Shown here in pieces: positions 27,643-35,836 of a stretch of DNA of 64,000 nt (its first letter is position 1; each line of letters starts with the position of its first letter). The DNA is from Flavobacterium sp. (GTDB lineage: Bacteria > Bacteroidota > Bacteroidia > Flavobacteriales > Flavobacteriaceae): contig NZ_JAIXUB010000004.1 of assembly GCF_027484205.1 (NCBI RefSeq), forward strand, positions 1 to 64,000, in the 5' to 3' direction. Both the position numbers and the translations under genes were made by a program. Under the pieces are notes generated by a model, which saw nothing but the letters and a program-made list of their open reading frames with translations, ran no database searches and was not told where the DNA came from.

Positions 27643-30519
27643 ATGAAAAAAATCACTTATTTATTCTTTTTGTTTTTTGCGATGAATGTTTTTTCGCAAC
27701 AACAAACCATAACTTATAATGTATCTCCAACTGCTTTTGAAGAAAATCAATCAATTACAGTTACATTTAACGGTTCAAGTATTAATGAAGCAACTTGGGG
27801 TGTAACAGGAAACGCATTGTATCTATGGGCATGGTCCTTTGATTCAAATGATACTAATATTTTAGATTGTCCAACTAATGGAACTTGGACTAACTCTAGT
27901 GAAACAAATTTATTAACTTACAATTCAGGTACTGATACTTATTCAATAACATTTGTTCCTCAAACATTTTATTCAAGAACAGGAATTGGAAGAATAGGTT
28001 TTTTAGTAAAAGCAAAAAATGCAACAGGTGATAAAAAGTCACAAGATATTACTTTAGAAGTTGGTCTTTTTCAATCAACTCTAACTTCACCAACAGTAAA
28101 TAGTTCTACAATTATTAGCTCAGGTGGAAGTTTAAATATAACAGCTAACAATACTAACGGTAATGCAAGTTATAATTTAAAAGCAAATGGAGTAAGTATA
28201 AGTTCAAATCCAAGCACAACTTCTTTTTCATTTAATCATACAGGAATTACGTCAAATCAAGCTTATGAATTAGATATTACTCAAGCATCAATTACTCAAA
28301 CTAAAAAGTTTAATGTGATTGTAAATCCTGGTATATTATCTCAAGCACTTCCTTCAGGACTAGAAGACGGAATCAATTATAATTCTTCAGATGCAACTAA
28401 AGCGACTTTAGTATTAGATGCACCTGGAAAAGATTTCGTTTATGTTGCAGGAAGTTTTAATAATTGGCAACCAAACTCAAGTTACGCAATGAAAAAAGAT
28501 GCTACGACTGGTAAGTTTTGGTTAGAATTGACTGGATTAACATCAGGAACACAATATACTTATCAATATTGGGTTGTTGATCAAACACCTACATTAAATT
28601 CTCCTGTTTTAGTAAAAACAGCTGATCCGTATTCAACTTTGGTACTATCTCCATATGATGATCCATATATTCCAGCAACATCTTATCCTTCTTTGCCAAC
28701 TTATCCGTCAGGACAAGAAAGAGAAGTTACAGTTTTGCAAACAGGACAAACTCCTTACAACTGGAGTGCTGCAACTACAGGTTTTGTTAAACCTAATAAA
28801 GATAACTTAGTAGTTTATGAAGTTTTAATTAGAGATTTTGATTCAGACAGAAATTTTCAAGATTTAATTGATAAAATAAATTATTTCAAAAATCTTAAAA
28901 TAAATGCTATTCAGTTAATGCCTGTAATGGAGTTTGAAGGAAATGAATCATGGGGTTATAATACTGCATATCATTTAGCTTTAGATAAATTTTATGGTAC
29001 TGCTAATAAATTTAAAGAATTCATTGATTTATGTCACCAAAACGGTATTGCAGTAATTCTTGATGTTGCTTTAAACCACGCTTTTGGAAGAAATCCAATG
29101 GTTAGAATGTGGATGAAAGATGCTGATGGTGATGGTTGGGGTGATCCTGCTGCAGATAATCCATACTTTAATGAGTTCGCCAAACATAGTTATAGTGTTG
29201 GGTCAGATTTCAATCACTCTTCTACATTAACAAAATACTATACAAAACGTGTTGTTAAACACTGGATACAAGAATTTAAGATTGATGGATTCCGTTGGGA
29301 TTTAACTAAAGGTTTCACTCAAGCATGTTCTGGTGGAGACGATACATGTACAAATGCATATCAAGCAGATAGAGTCGCTGTTCTTAAAGAATATGCAGAT
29401 TATTCATGGACACAAGATAATAATCATATTGTAATTTTTGAGCACCTTGGAGCTGACAATGAAGAACAGCAATGGGCAAATTATAGATTAGGAGAAGGTA
29501 AAGGTATATTAATGTGGGGTGAAATGACTTCAAAATATGCTGAACTTGCTCAAGGAACGTCTGGTGATAAAGATATTACAAGAATGGGACACGTTTCTCG
29601 TGGATTTACAGGAAAAAGATTAATTGGATATCCTGAAAGTCATGACAAAGAGAGAATTTTATATTCTGCTTTTACATTTGGAAATGGTTCTGGTGCTTTT
29701 CCTGTGAATGGTAATCTTACAAACACAATAAAAAGGATGTCAGCTATTGGTGCAATTAGTTTACTAATTCCAGGGCCAAAAATGATATGGCATTTTGGAG
29801 AATTAGGAAACACAGGTTCAATATTTACTTGTAATAATGGCTCTGTTAATACTGATTATGATACTACAGGAGGCGATTGTAAGTTAGACACAAAACCACA
29901 ACCTCAATGGACAAACAATTGGTTAGCCGATGCAAATAGAAGTGTTGTTTATAACAACTGGGCAAAAATGATTGATTTAAAAAAGAACAATTCAGTTTTT
30001 AATGCTAATTATGCAATCAGTGCGCCAGGTGGAAATAACAATAATGTAAGACAAAGAATTTATCTTTTTGGAGGTACAGGAGCTTTAACTAATGTAGTTA
30101 TTTTAGCAAACTTTTCTGTAGCTAATTTAGATGTTGTTGCTGATTTCCCTTTTGCAGGAACTTGGTATAATTTAATGGATAATTCTACACTTTCAGTTAC
30201 TAATACCGCTATGAATATCAACATTGAATCAGGAGGTTTTAGAGTTTACGGAAATCAAGCAGCTTTAAGTTCTATAGATTTCAATCCTTTAACCGGATCT
30301 GGTTTATATCCTAATCCATCTTCAACTTATTTTTCAATTGATAACTCGAGTATTACAAAAGTTCAAATTTTTTCAATGACAGGACAATTAGTAAAAACTT
30401 TCGAAAATCAATTAGTTGATTATCAATATCCAATTTCAGATTTAACTCAAGGTATGTATTTTGTAAAAATCTCTGATGACAACAATCATCATGAAACCTT
30501 GAAGTTAATTAAAAATTAA
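27643..30519 (+). CDS. T9SS-secreted GH13 alpha-amylase with carbohydrate-binding N-terminus
   Basis: 958 aa. A signal peptide (MKKITYLFFLFFAMNVFSQ) leads an N-terminal beta region, then a CBM48-like module near residues 260-340 (YVAGSFNNWQPNSSYAMKKD). The GH13 barrel follows, with DVALNHAFGRN, GFRWDLTKG (nucleophile D553), VIFEHLG (acid/base E600) and YPESHDKER (D668). The last 75 residues are a type A T9SS sorting domain (GLYPNPSSTYFSIDN, ending LKLIKN). It should act outside the cell as the first starch-cutting enzyme, the role that the lipoprotein SusG has in Bacteroides. It lies downstream of susCDE behind a terminator. Confidence 0.93.
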   Translation: MKKITYLFFLFFAMNVFSQQQTITYNVSPTAFEENQSITVTFNGSSINEATWGVTGNALYLWAWSFDSNDTNILDCPTNGTWTNSSETNLLTYNSGTDTYSITFVPQTFYSRTGIGRIGFLVKAKNATGDKKSQDITLEVGLFQSTLTSPTVNSSTIISSGGSLNITANNTNGNASYNLKANGVSISSNPSTTSFSFNHTGITSNQAYELDITQASITQTKKFNVIVNPGILSQALPSGLEDGINYNSSDATKATLVLDAPGKDFVYVAGSFNNWQPNSSYAMKKDATTGKFWLELTGLTSGTQYTYQYWVVDQTPTLNSPVLVKTADPYSTLVLSPYDDPYIPATSYPSLPTYPSGQEREVTVLQTGQTPYNWSAATTGFVKPNKDNLVVYEVLIRDFDSDRNFQDLIDKINYFKNLKINAIQLMPVMEFEGNESWGYNTAYHLALDKFYGTANKFKEFIDLCHQNGIAVILDVALNHAFGRNPMVRMWMKDADGDGWGDPAADNPYFNEFAKHSYSVGSDFNHSSTLTKYYTKRVVKHWIQEFKIDGFRWDLTKGFTQACSGGDDTCTNAYQADRVAVLKEYADYSWTQDNNHIVIFEHLGADNEEQQWANYRLGEGKGILMWGEMTSKYAELAQGTSGDKDITRMGHVSRGFTGKRLIGYPESHDKERILYSAFTFGNGSGAFPVNGNLTNTIKRMSAIGAISLLIPGPKMIWHFGELGNTGSIFTCNNGSVNTDYDTTGGDCKLDTKPQPQWTNNWLADANRSVVYNNWAKMIDLKKNNSVFNANYAISAPGGNNNNVRQRIYLFGGTGALTNVVILANFSVANLDVVADFPFAGTWYNLMDNSTLSVTNTAMNINIESGGFRVYGNQAALSSIDFNPLTGSGLYPNPSSTYFSIDNSSITKVQIFSMTGQLVKTFENQLVDYQYPISDLTQGMYFVKISDDNNHHETLKLIKN

Positions 30520-30547
30520 TGTTTGAGTTAGTTTAAATAGATTACCT

Positions 30548-30582
30548 AAAGACCTTTCATTAATTTGAAAGGTCTTTTTTAA
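30548..30582 (+). terminator. Intrinsic terminator after the T9SS amylase gene
   Basis: GACCTTTCA and TGAAAGGTC form a stem (30551-30574) followed by TTTTTT. It ends the starch locus. Confidence 0.8.
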
Positions 30583-30620
30583 TTATGTATTTTTTAATAA
30601 AAAGCTAAAACTTATTTTTT

Positions 30621-30628
30621 TAGCTTTG
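30621..30628 (+). promoter_or_regulatory. -7 box for the AsmA-like gene
   Basis: TAGCTTTG matches TAnnTTTG and lies 21 bases before the ATG at 30650. It also argues against a start at the TTG at 30626, which would lie within this box. Confidence 0.45.
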
Positions 30629-30649
30629 CAGCAATTTAAAAGTAAAAAA

Positions 30650-33406
30650 ATGAAGAAGATAGCAATAAAGTCACTTAAAGTTTTTGGTATAACCATCGCG
30701 GTGATTTTATTATTTATGTTTCTTTTTCCAATTTTATTTCCAGGAAAAATAGAGAAAGAAGTTAAAGAATTTGCGAATGCAAAATTGAATGGTGAACTTA
30801 ATTTTAAAGAAGCAAATCTCTCTTTTTTCAATCATTTTCCTTTATTAACATTGTCTTTGAGCGAATTTGATTTGAAAGGTTCTGCGCCTTACAAAAACGA
30901 GACATTACTTTCTGCTAACGAAATTGCATTCGGAATCAATCTTAAAGATTTAGTTTGGGATGGTCAAGTTACTATCAATAAAATTTTTCTTTCAGATGCC
31001 TTTGCTAATATTAAAGTAAACAAAAATGGCGAAGCAAATTATAATATTTATGTTTCTGATAGTAAAGAAGTTTCTAAAGATTCGTCATCAGCAAAAATTA
31101 AACTTGACAAAATTTCAATAGTGAATACTCATTTGGTTTATGATGACAAATCGACCAAAATATTGATTGATGCTAAAGGGTTTAATTACCTTGGAAAAGG
31201 TGATTTAGATAAAGCTATTTTTGACTTGAAAACCGAAGCTAAAATTGATGATTTCAATTTTGCAATGGATGGAGAACAATATCTTAAAAACAAGAAAGTT
31301 AATGCTGATTTGATTACGAAAATTAACACTAATTCTTTGTCTTTTATTTTTGAAGAAAATAATTTAAAAATCAATAAACTTCCAATAGATTTTGTTGGAA
31401 AACTTGATTTCCTAAAAAATGGATACGATCTTGATTTTAGTGTTGAATCTAAAAATAGTTTATTGAATGATTTTTTCACCGCTTTACCACCAAAATACGT
31501 GACTTGGTTAGAAAAAACAAAAGTAAAAGGAAATACAGATTTGCTACTAACTTTAAAAGGAAAATACATTGCTTCTACTAATGAGAAACCTAATTTGGCT
31601 TTTAATATGAAAATCAGAGAAGGCGAAATCAATCATAAAGAAGCATTGGTTCCAGCAACAAATGTTTTCTTAAATTTTGACACAAAACTTCCTGCTTTAG
31701 ATGTTGAAAAATTGAAAGTCAATGTTGATTCAATATTTTTCAATTTGGGTAAAGATTATGTAAAAGCTATCATAAAAACGGAAGGATTGAGTAAGCCAAA
31801 TATCAATGCCAAAATAAATACAGCCGTAGATTTAGCTAACTTAGACAGAGCTTTCGGAATTGGTAATGTGGATTTAAAAGGGAAGTTAAATGTTGATATA
31901 AATTCAAAAGGAGTTTACGATAAAGCCAACAAGATCGTACCTATTACAAAAGGTTCAATTTCACTTAAAAACGGCTATATAAAAACCGATTATTATCCAA
32001 ATCCGATTAAAAATATTAATGTTCTTGCCAATGTTTCAGATAATTCAGGTTCGCTTAAAGATTTGAAAATCAATCTTTCACCAGCTTCATTTGATTTTGA
32101 AGGAAAACCAATTTATGTTAAAGCAGCACTTGAAAACTTAGAAAATGTCAAGTATGATATTATTGCTAAAGGCGAATTGGAATTGGCAAAAATTTACAAA
32201 GTTTTTTCAACCAAAGGTTTGGATTTAGAAGGTTATATCAAAGCTGATGTCGCATTTAAAGGAACGCAATCGGATGCAACAAATGGTAATTATCATAAAT
32301 TAAATAATAAAGGAACACTAATACTCAGAAATATCAAAACTACATCTGAGTATTTGCCAAAACCATTTTTAATAAAAGATGGAACATTTGTTTTCAATCA
32401 AGATAAAATGAATTTCAGTAATTTCAATGCTGTTTATGGTCAATCTGATTTGAAAATGAATGGTTATATGCAAAATGTTATAGACTTTGTTTTATCTCAA
32501 AATGCTGTTTTAAAAGGAGATTTTACATTGACTTCAAATTATATAAATATTGATGAGTTCATGCCAAAATCGCAAGTCCTAAATCAAACAATTTCCTCTG
32601 AAAGTAAAGTGGAAACTAAAAAGGAAACGGAATCTGGTGTTGTGATTATTCCTCCAAATTTAGATTTGAAATTCAATTGTTTAGCTCAAAAAGTTGACTT
32701 CGATGAATTAAAAATGCAAAATCTAAAAAGCGAAGTTGTCATCAACAAAGGAAAAATTATGCTTAACAAATCAGGTTTTGATATTATTGGTTCTAATGTA
32801 AATATGGATGTTGTTTATGGAAGCGAAACTACCAAAAAAGCATTTTTTGATTTTAAAGTTGTAGCTAAAGAATTTGATGTAAAACGTGCTTACAAGGAAA
32901 TAAAAATGTTTCGTGAAATGGCTTCTGCTGCAGAAAGTGCTGAAGGGATTGTTTCATTAGACTATAAAGTAGCAGGAAAGTTAAACGATCAAATGCAGCC
33001 CATTTATCCATCGTTATCTGGTGGTGGAATTCTTTCTGTTAAAAATGTAAAGATGAAAGGGTTTAAAATGTTTGGTGCCGTTAGTAAAAAAACAGGAAAA
33101 GATGCTATAAAAAACCCAGATTTGTCAAAAGTTGATATTAAAACTACTATAAAAAACAACATCATAACTATCGAGAGATTCAAATTTAAAGTAGCAGGAT
33201 TTAGGCCAAGAATTGAAGGAACTACAAGTTTTGATGGGAAATTAAATATCAAAATGCGCCTTGGATTACCACCATTAGGAATTATTGGAATACCATTAAC
33301 TGTTACTGGAACGCAAGAAAATCCGAAAGTAAAACTTGGAAGAAAAGGTGAGGATATTGAAGAAACAGAATACGACGATTCGACTACAGTAACAACAAAA
33401 CCATAA
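30650..33406 (+). CDS. AsmA family envelope protein
   Basis: 918 aa from the ATG at 30650. One N-terminal membrane segment (VFGITIAVILLFMFLFPILF) anchors a long periplasmic region of repeated beta structure. The N-terminal AsmA domain (about 1-200) and the C-terminal AsmA-like domain with GGGILSVKNVKMKGF and PLGIIGIPLTVTGT are typical; the end is acidic and Thr-rich. AsmA-like proteins are linked to lipid movement between the membranes and outer membrane balance. A reading from TTG at 30626 adds eight residues but overlaps the promoter box. It is monocistronic, with its own terminator. Confidence 0.87.
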   Translation: MKKIAIKSLKVFGITIAVILLFMFLFPILFPGKIEKEVKEFANAKLNGELNFKEANLSFFNHFPLLTLSLSEFDLKGSAPYKNETLLSANEIAFGINLKDLVWDGQVTINKIFLSDAFANIKVNKNGEANYNIYVSDSKEVSKDSSSAKIKLDKISIVNTHLVYDDKSTKILIDAKGFNYLGKGDLDKAIFDLKTEAKIDDFNFAMDGEQYLKNKKVNADLITKINTNSLSFIFEENNLKINKLPIDFVGKLDFLKNGYDLDFSVESKNSLLNDFFTALPPKYVTWLEKTKVKGNTDLLLTLKGKYIASTNEKPNLAFNMKIREGEINHKEALVPATNVFLNFDTKLPALDVEKLKVNVDSIFFNLGKDYVKAIIKTEGLSKPNINAKINTAVDLANLDRAFGIGNVDLKGKLNVDINSKGVYDKANKIVPITKGSISLKNGYIKTDYYPNPIKNINVLANVSDNSGSLKDLKINLSPASFDFEGKPIYVKAALENLENVKYDIIAKGELELAKIYKVFSTKGLDLEGYIKADVAFKGTQSDATNGNYHKLNNKGTLILRNIKTTSEYLPKPFLIKDGTFVFNQDKMNFSNFNAVYGQSDLKMNGYMQNVIDFVLSQNAVLKGDFTLTSNYINIDEFMPKSQVLNQTISSESKVETKKETESGVVIIPPNLDLKFNCLAQKVDFDELKMQNLKSEVVINKGKIMLNKSGFDIIGSNVNMDVVYGSETTKKAFFDFKVVAKEFDVKRAYKEIKMFREMASAAESAEGIVSLDYKVAGKLNDQMQPIYPSLSGGGILSVKNVKMKGFKMFGAVSKKTGKDAIKNPDLSKVDIKTTIKNNIITIERFKFKVAGFRPRIEGTTSFDGKLNIKMRLGLPPLGIIGIPLTVTGTQENPKVKLGRKGEDIEETEYDDSTTVTTKP

Positions 33407-33411
33407 AACTT

Positions 33412-33442
33412 AAAAGCATCACAAAGTTAGATGCTTTTTTTT
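33412..33442 (+). terminator. Intrinsic terminator of the AsmA-like gene
   Basis: AAAAGCATC and GATGCTTTT form a 9-bp stem (33412-33438) followed by TTTT. Confidence 0.75.
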
Positions 33443-33465
33443 GATGAATTAATTAAAAACAAAAA

Positions 33466-33498
33466 ACCCGAATCCCGAAATTTCGGGACTATTCGGGT
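33466..33498. repeat. Terminator-like palindromic repeat, copy 0
   Basis: Outer arms ACCCGAAT and ATTCGGGT enclose the perfect 14-bp palindrome CCCGAAATTTCGGG. It is the same as the copies at 34099 and 34490 and derives from the tRNA-Phe terminator at 34885, which lacks the inner palindrome. It is followed by CGTGGCAC, a trace of the tRNA 3' end. Confidence 0.75.
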
Positions 33499-33553
33499 TT
33501 CGTGGCACTTTTAGTTAAAATACTAATTACTAATTAAAGTAATTTAAAATTTC

Positions 33554-33561
33554 TATTTTTG
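33554..33561 (+). promoter_or_regulatory. Candidate -7 box for the 89-residue gene
   Basis: TATTTTTG matches TAnnTTTG, 17 bases before the ATG at 33579. No clear -33 box. Confidence 0.3.
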
Positions 33562-33578
33562 AAATAAATAAAAATCAA

Positions 33579-33848
33579 ATGAATTACAAAGAATTGCAAA
33601 AAGAGTTAAGAAGAATTAACTATCCAGAAAATCAATATTTGTTTTATAGTGCAACCAGAATTATAGAAAACATTGTAAATAATACAAAGGACAAAGACAT
33701 TTTAGTAAATATGGATTATTACTTAAAGCAACTTAATAAACTTGAAAATCCTTTTAACTTTGATAAAACAATAAAATCACAAAGTGGATTATCTAAACTA
33801 ATGAGTATAGTTGCGGGTGCGGAATCTTTTTTAGAGGGTATTGAATAA
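33579..33848 (+). CDS. Small hypothetical protein of unknown function
   Basis: 89 aa, not recognised. It is soluble and helical by appearance, with no signal or membrane segment; charged N-terminus (YKELQKELRRINYPENQYL), then helices rich in Lys, Asn and Asp, and a C-terminal LSKLMSIVAGAESFLEGIE. It is the only intact gene between terminator-repeat copies 0 and 1, on the strand opposite to the nearby GIY-YIG genes, so it may be cargo or a remnant of what entered here. A candidate -7 box at 33554 supports expression. The 187 bases after it (33849-34035) hold nothing recognisable. Confidence 0.55.
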   Translation: MNYKELQKELRRINYPENQYLFYSATRIIENIVNNTKDKDILVNMDYYLKQLNKLENPFNFDKTIKSQSGLSKLMSIVAGAESFLEGIE

Positions 33849-34034
33849 CACCTAAATTGTTTTTTAATGTATTCTGTAACAAAATATTACTCTATCATTA
33901 ATTATTAGAGTTTTATAAAAAGATAAGAAATAAAATTTAGAGATAGTATTAGAAAATTTTTACTTTTTTGTAATCAAATTCATTTAACCTGAAATTCAAA
34001 TATTCATTTTTGGTTGATAAGTTTCAAATACTTG

Positions 34035-34075
34035 GAGCTAGTTTTTGAAAACAAAATGTAAAGGAAGTGAGACAT
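34035..34075 (-). pseudogene. Remnant of a third GIY-YIG gene (N-terminus only)
   Basis: On the minus strand from the ATG at 34075 the sequence encodes MSHFLYIL and SKTSS, matching the start of the intact gene at 34862 with one or two base changes, then similarity ends at about 34035. It sits right after terminator-repeat copy 1 in the direction of transcription. Confidence 0.65.
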
Positions 34076-34098
34076 ATTAATTAATTAAAAAACAAAAA

Positions 34099-34176
34099 AC
34101 CCGAATCCCGAAATTTCGGGACTATTCGGTTTTGTGGTGCCTCCAGTCCCGACACTTCGGGAGAACCAGAGACACA
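34099..34176 (-). repeat. Terminator repeat copy 1 plus decayed tRNA-Phe 3' end
   Basis: 34099-34131 is the ACCCGAAT hairpin with the inner CCCGAAATTTCGGG palindrome, with one change in the outer right arm. 34135-34176 matches the 3' end of tRNA-Phe (TGGTGCCTCCAG, then AACCAGAGACACA), but the middle of the T-arm is replaced by a second palindromic block, TCCCGACACTTCGGGA. Confidence 0.7.
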
Positions 34177-34183
34177 TTTTTAA

Positions 34184-34467
34184 TTATTTCTTTAAAAGAA
34201 TATCGGATAATATCTCAGTGTTCTGAATTATTTTTTCAATGAATAATTTACTTTTCATTCTTTTAATAAATTTTTCAAGATATAAAGCATGAGTTCTATC
34301 TCCACATTCAAAGGACAAAACTAATTCCCAATCGTTTGCAATTTTAGAAAATGAATTAGAATATTCATGTTGATTATGTTTAAAAATTCTTTCTTCAATA
34401 TTATGAGTTTCTCCAACATAATATTTTAGCTAGTTTTTGAATACTAAATGTAAAGGAAGTGAGACAT
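34184..34467 (-). pseudogene. Decayed GIY-YIG nuclease gene
   Basis: This is a close copy of the intact gene at 34578-34862 and aligns along its whole length. It has a TAG at codon 8 (ATT TAG TAT where the intact gene has ATT TTG TAT) and a 1-base deletion near 34428 where the intact copy reads TTTTGAGC. The 3' end still encodes DILLKK and a stop. It therefore looks recently inactivated. Confidence 0.85.
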
Positions 34468-34489
34468 ATGAATTAATTAAAAACAAAAA

Positions 34490-34566
34490 ACCCGAATCCC
34501 GAAATTTCGGGACTATTCGGGTTTCGTGGTGCCTCCAGTCCCGACACTTCGGGAGAACCAGAAACA
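34490..34566 (-). repeat. Terminator repeat copy 2 plus decayed tRNA-Phe 3' end
   Basis: 34490-34522 is the ACCCGAAT hairpin with inner CCCGAAATTTCGGG. 34527-34566 repeats the tRNA-Phe 3' end with the same T-arm replacement as copy 1. It follows the intact GIY-YIG stop by about 12 bases. The spacing to the tRNA terminator is 395 bases and to copy 1 is 391 bases, the size of the tandem unit. Confidence 0.72.
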
Positions 34567-34577
34567 TATTTTATTAA

Positions 34578-34862
34578 TTATCTTTTTGAAAGAATATCTG
34601 ATAAAATCTCAGTGTTCTGAATTACTTTTTCAATGAATAACTTACTTTTCATTCTTTTAATAAATCTTTCAAGATATAAAGCGCGAGTTCTATCTTCACA
34701 CTCAAAAAATAAAACTAATTTCCAATCGTTTGCTATTTTAGAAAATGAATTAGAATATTCATGTTGATTATGTTTAAAAATTCTTTCTTCAACATTATGA
34801 GTTTCTCCAACATAATATTTTGAGCTAGTTTTTGAATACAAAATGTAAAGGAAGTGAGACAT
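34578..34862 (-). CDS. Single-domain GIY-YIG nuclease
   Basis: 94 aa, cytoplasmic. The GIY-YIG core is visible: FLYILYSKTSSKYYVGETHNVEERIFKH-like at residues 4-30, with the YIL and YVG strands, a conserved Arg near 27 and a C-terminal Glu in YLERFIKRMKS. The size fits the UPF0213/YhbQ-like group, whose members have DNase activity in some cases; function here is unknown. It begins 10 bases after the tRNA-Phe terminator tail in the same direction and is the intact member of a tandem set with one decayed copy and one remnant. Confidence 0.85.
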   Translation of the reverse strand: MSHFLYILYSKTSSKYYVGETHNVEERIFKHNQHEYSNSFSKIANDWKLVLFFECEDRTRALYLERFIKRMKSKLFIEKVIQNTEILSDILSKR

Positions 34863-34872
34863 ATTAATTAAT

Positions 34873-34906
34873 TAAAAACAAAAAACCCGAATATTGCTAT
34901 TCGGGT
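34873..34906 (-). terminator. Terminator of tRNA-Phe
   Basis: On the minus strand ACCCGAAT, AGCAAT, ATTCGGGT form an 8-bp stem followed by TTTTTTG. It starts 5 bases after the tRNA. It is the parent form of the three palindrome-bearing copies nearby. Confidence 0.85.
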
Positions 34907-34910
34907 TTCG

Positions 34911-34983
34911 TGGTACCTCCAGGGATCGAACCAGGGACACATGGATTTTCAGTCCATTGCTCTACCATCTGAGCTAAGGTACC
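34911..34983 (-). tRNA. tRNA-Phe (GAA)
   Basis: 73 bases on the minus strand. The acceptor arms GGTACCT and AGGTACC pair, the anticodon stem ATGGA/TCCAT encloses CTGAAAA with anticodon GAA, and the T-loop is TTCGATC. Discriminator A is followed by CGA, so CCA is not encoded. The T-stem CCTGG/CCTGG has a central T-T mismatch, as far as the fold can be judged by eye. Confidence 0.95.
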
Positions 34984-35077
34984 GTTACAATTTGTAGCAT
35001 TACTGCTGTTGATTGCGGGTGCAAATATAGAACGATTTTTAATTTATCCAAAACAATTTTTAAAAAAAATCTATTTG

Positions 35078-35085
35078 TAACTTTG
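35078..35085 (+). promoter_or_regulatory. -7 box for coaX
   Basis: TAACTTTG matches TAnnTTTG, 19 bases before the coaX ATG. It would serve the plus-strand envelope gene run. Confidence 0.45.
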
Positions 35086-35104
35086 CAAACTAAATTATTA
35101 AAAT

Positions 35105-35836
35105 ATGCTTTTAGCTATAGATGTTGGCAATACACAAATCAAATCGGCTGTATTTGAACATAATACATTATTGCAAAAAGAAATTATATCCTATTCTGAT
35201 TGGAAAAATATTTTAAAAAATATTTTAAAAAACTTTCCTAAAATTGAAAATATTGTAGTTTCATCTGTTGGAAAACTTGATAAAACCGATTTTTTAGAAT
35301 TAAAAGATGGGGTAAATGTGTTTTTTGTCTCAAGAGAAATTGTGTTTCCTTTTAAAAATAAATATGAAACGCCAAATACACTTGGCATTGACAGAATGGT
35401 TTTATCAGCAGGAGCAGTTTTGCAATTTCCAAAACAAAACAGATTAATTATTGATGCGGGAACTTGTATTACTTATGATTTTGTTGATGAAAATGATAAT
35501 TACCTAGGTGGAGCAATTTCTCCCGGAATTAGACTTCGTTATGAATCTTTACACAATTACACTGCAAAATTACCGTTATTAGTAAAAGATAATCCAGAAC
35601 AAAGTGTTGGTAATTCAACAACTCAATCAATTCATTCAGGAGTTATAAATGGTATTTCATTTGAGATTGATGGTTTCATTAACTCTATTTTAGAAAAAAA
35701 TGATAACTTTATCATAATTTTAACGGGTGGCGACTCAGAATTTTTGGCTAAACGATTAAAAAATACCATATTTGCCAATTCAAATTTTCTTCTTGAAAGT
35801 TTGAACCAAATTTTTCAATACAATCAAAATGATTAA
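35105..35836 (+). CDS. coaX: Type III pantothenate kinase
   Basis: 243 aa, cytoplasmic. The ASKHA-fold blocks are clear: LLAIDVGNTQIKSAVF (residues 2-17), TLGIDRM near 97, LIIDAGTCITYDF near 116-128 with the catalytic Asp, and GGAISPGIRLRYESLHNYTA. It phosphorylates pantothenate, the first step of coenzyme A synthesis. Its stop overlaps the next gene's start by 8 bases (ATGATTAA). Confidence 0.94.
   Translation: MLLAIDVGNTQIKSAVFEHNTLLQKEIISYSDWKNILKNILKNFPKIENIVVSSVGKLDKTDFLELKDGVNVFFVSREIVFPFKNKYETPNTLGIDRMVLSAGAVLQFPKQNRLIIDAGTCITYDFVDENDNYLGGAISPGIRLRYESLHNYTAKLPLLVKDNPEQSVGNSTTQSIHSGVINGISFEIDGFINSILEKNDNFIIILTGGDSEFLAKRLKNTIFANSNFLLESLNQIFQYNQND

Noticed and set aside
30626..30649. AsmA-like gene start at TTG 30626
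   Set aside because: It lies within the -7 box TAGCTTTG; the ATG at 30650 gives a normal basic N-terminus before the membrane segment.
31186..31632. Minus-strand 148-residue frame within the AsmA-like gene
   Set aside because: Antisense shadow of a well-supported coding region; Ser/Phe/Lys composition and no domain.
33460..34910. CRISPR array
   Set aside because: Repeats are about 390-630 bases apart, contain genes and tRNA fragments, and no spacers or cas genes are seen.
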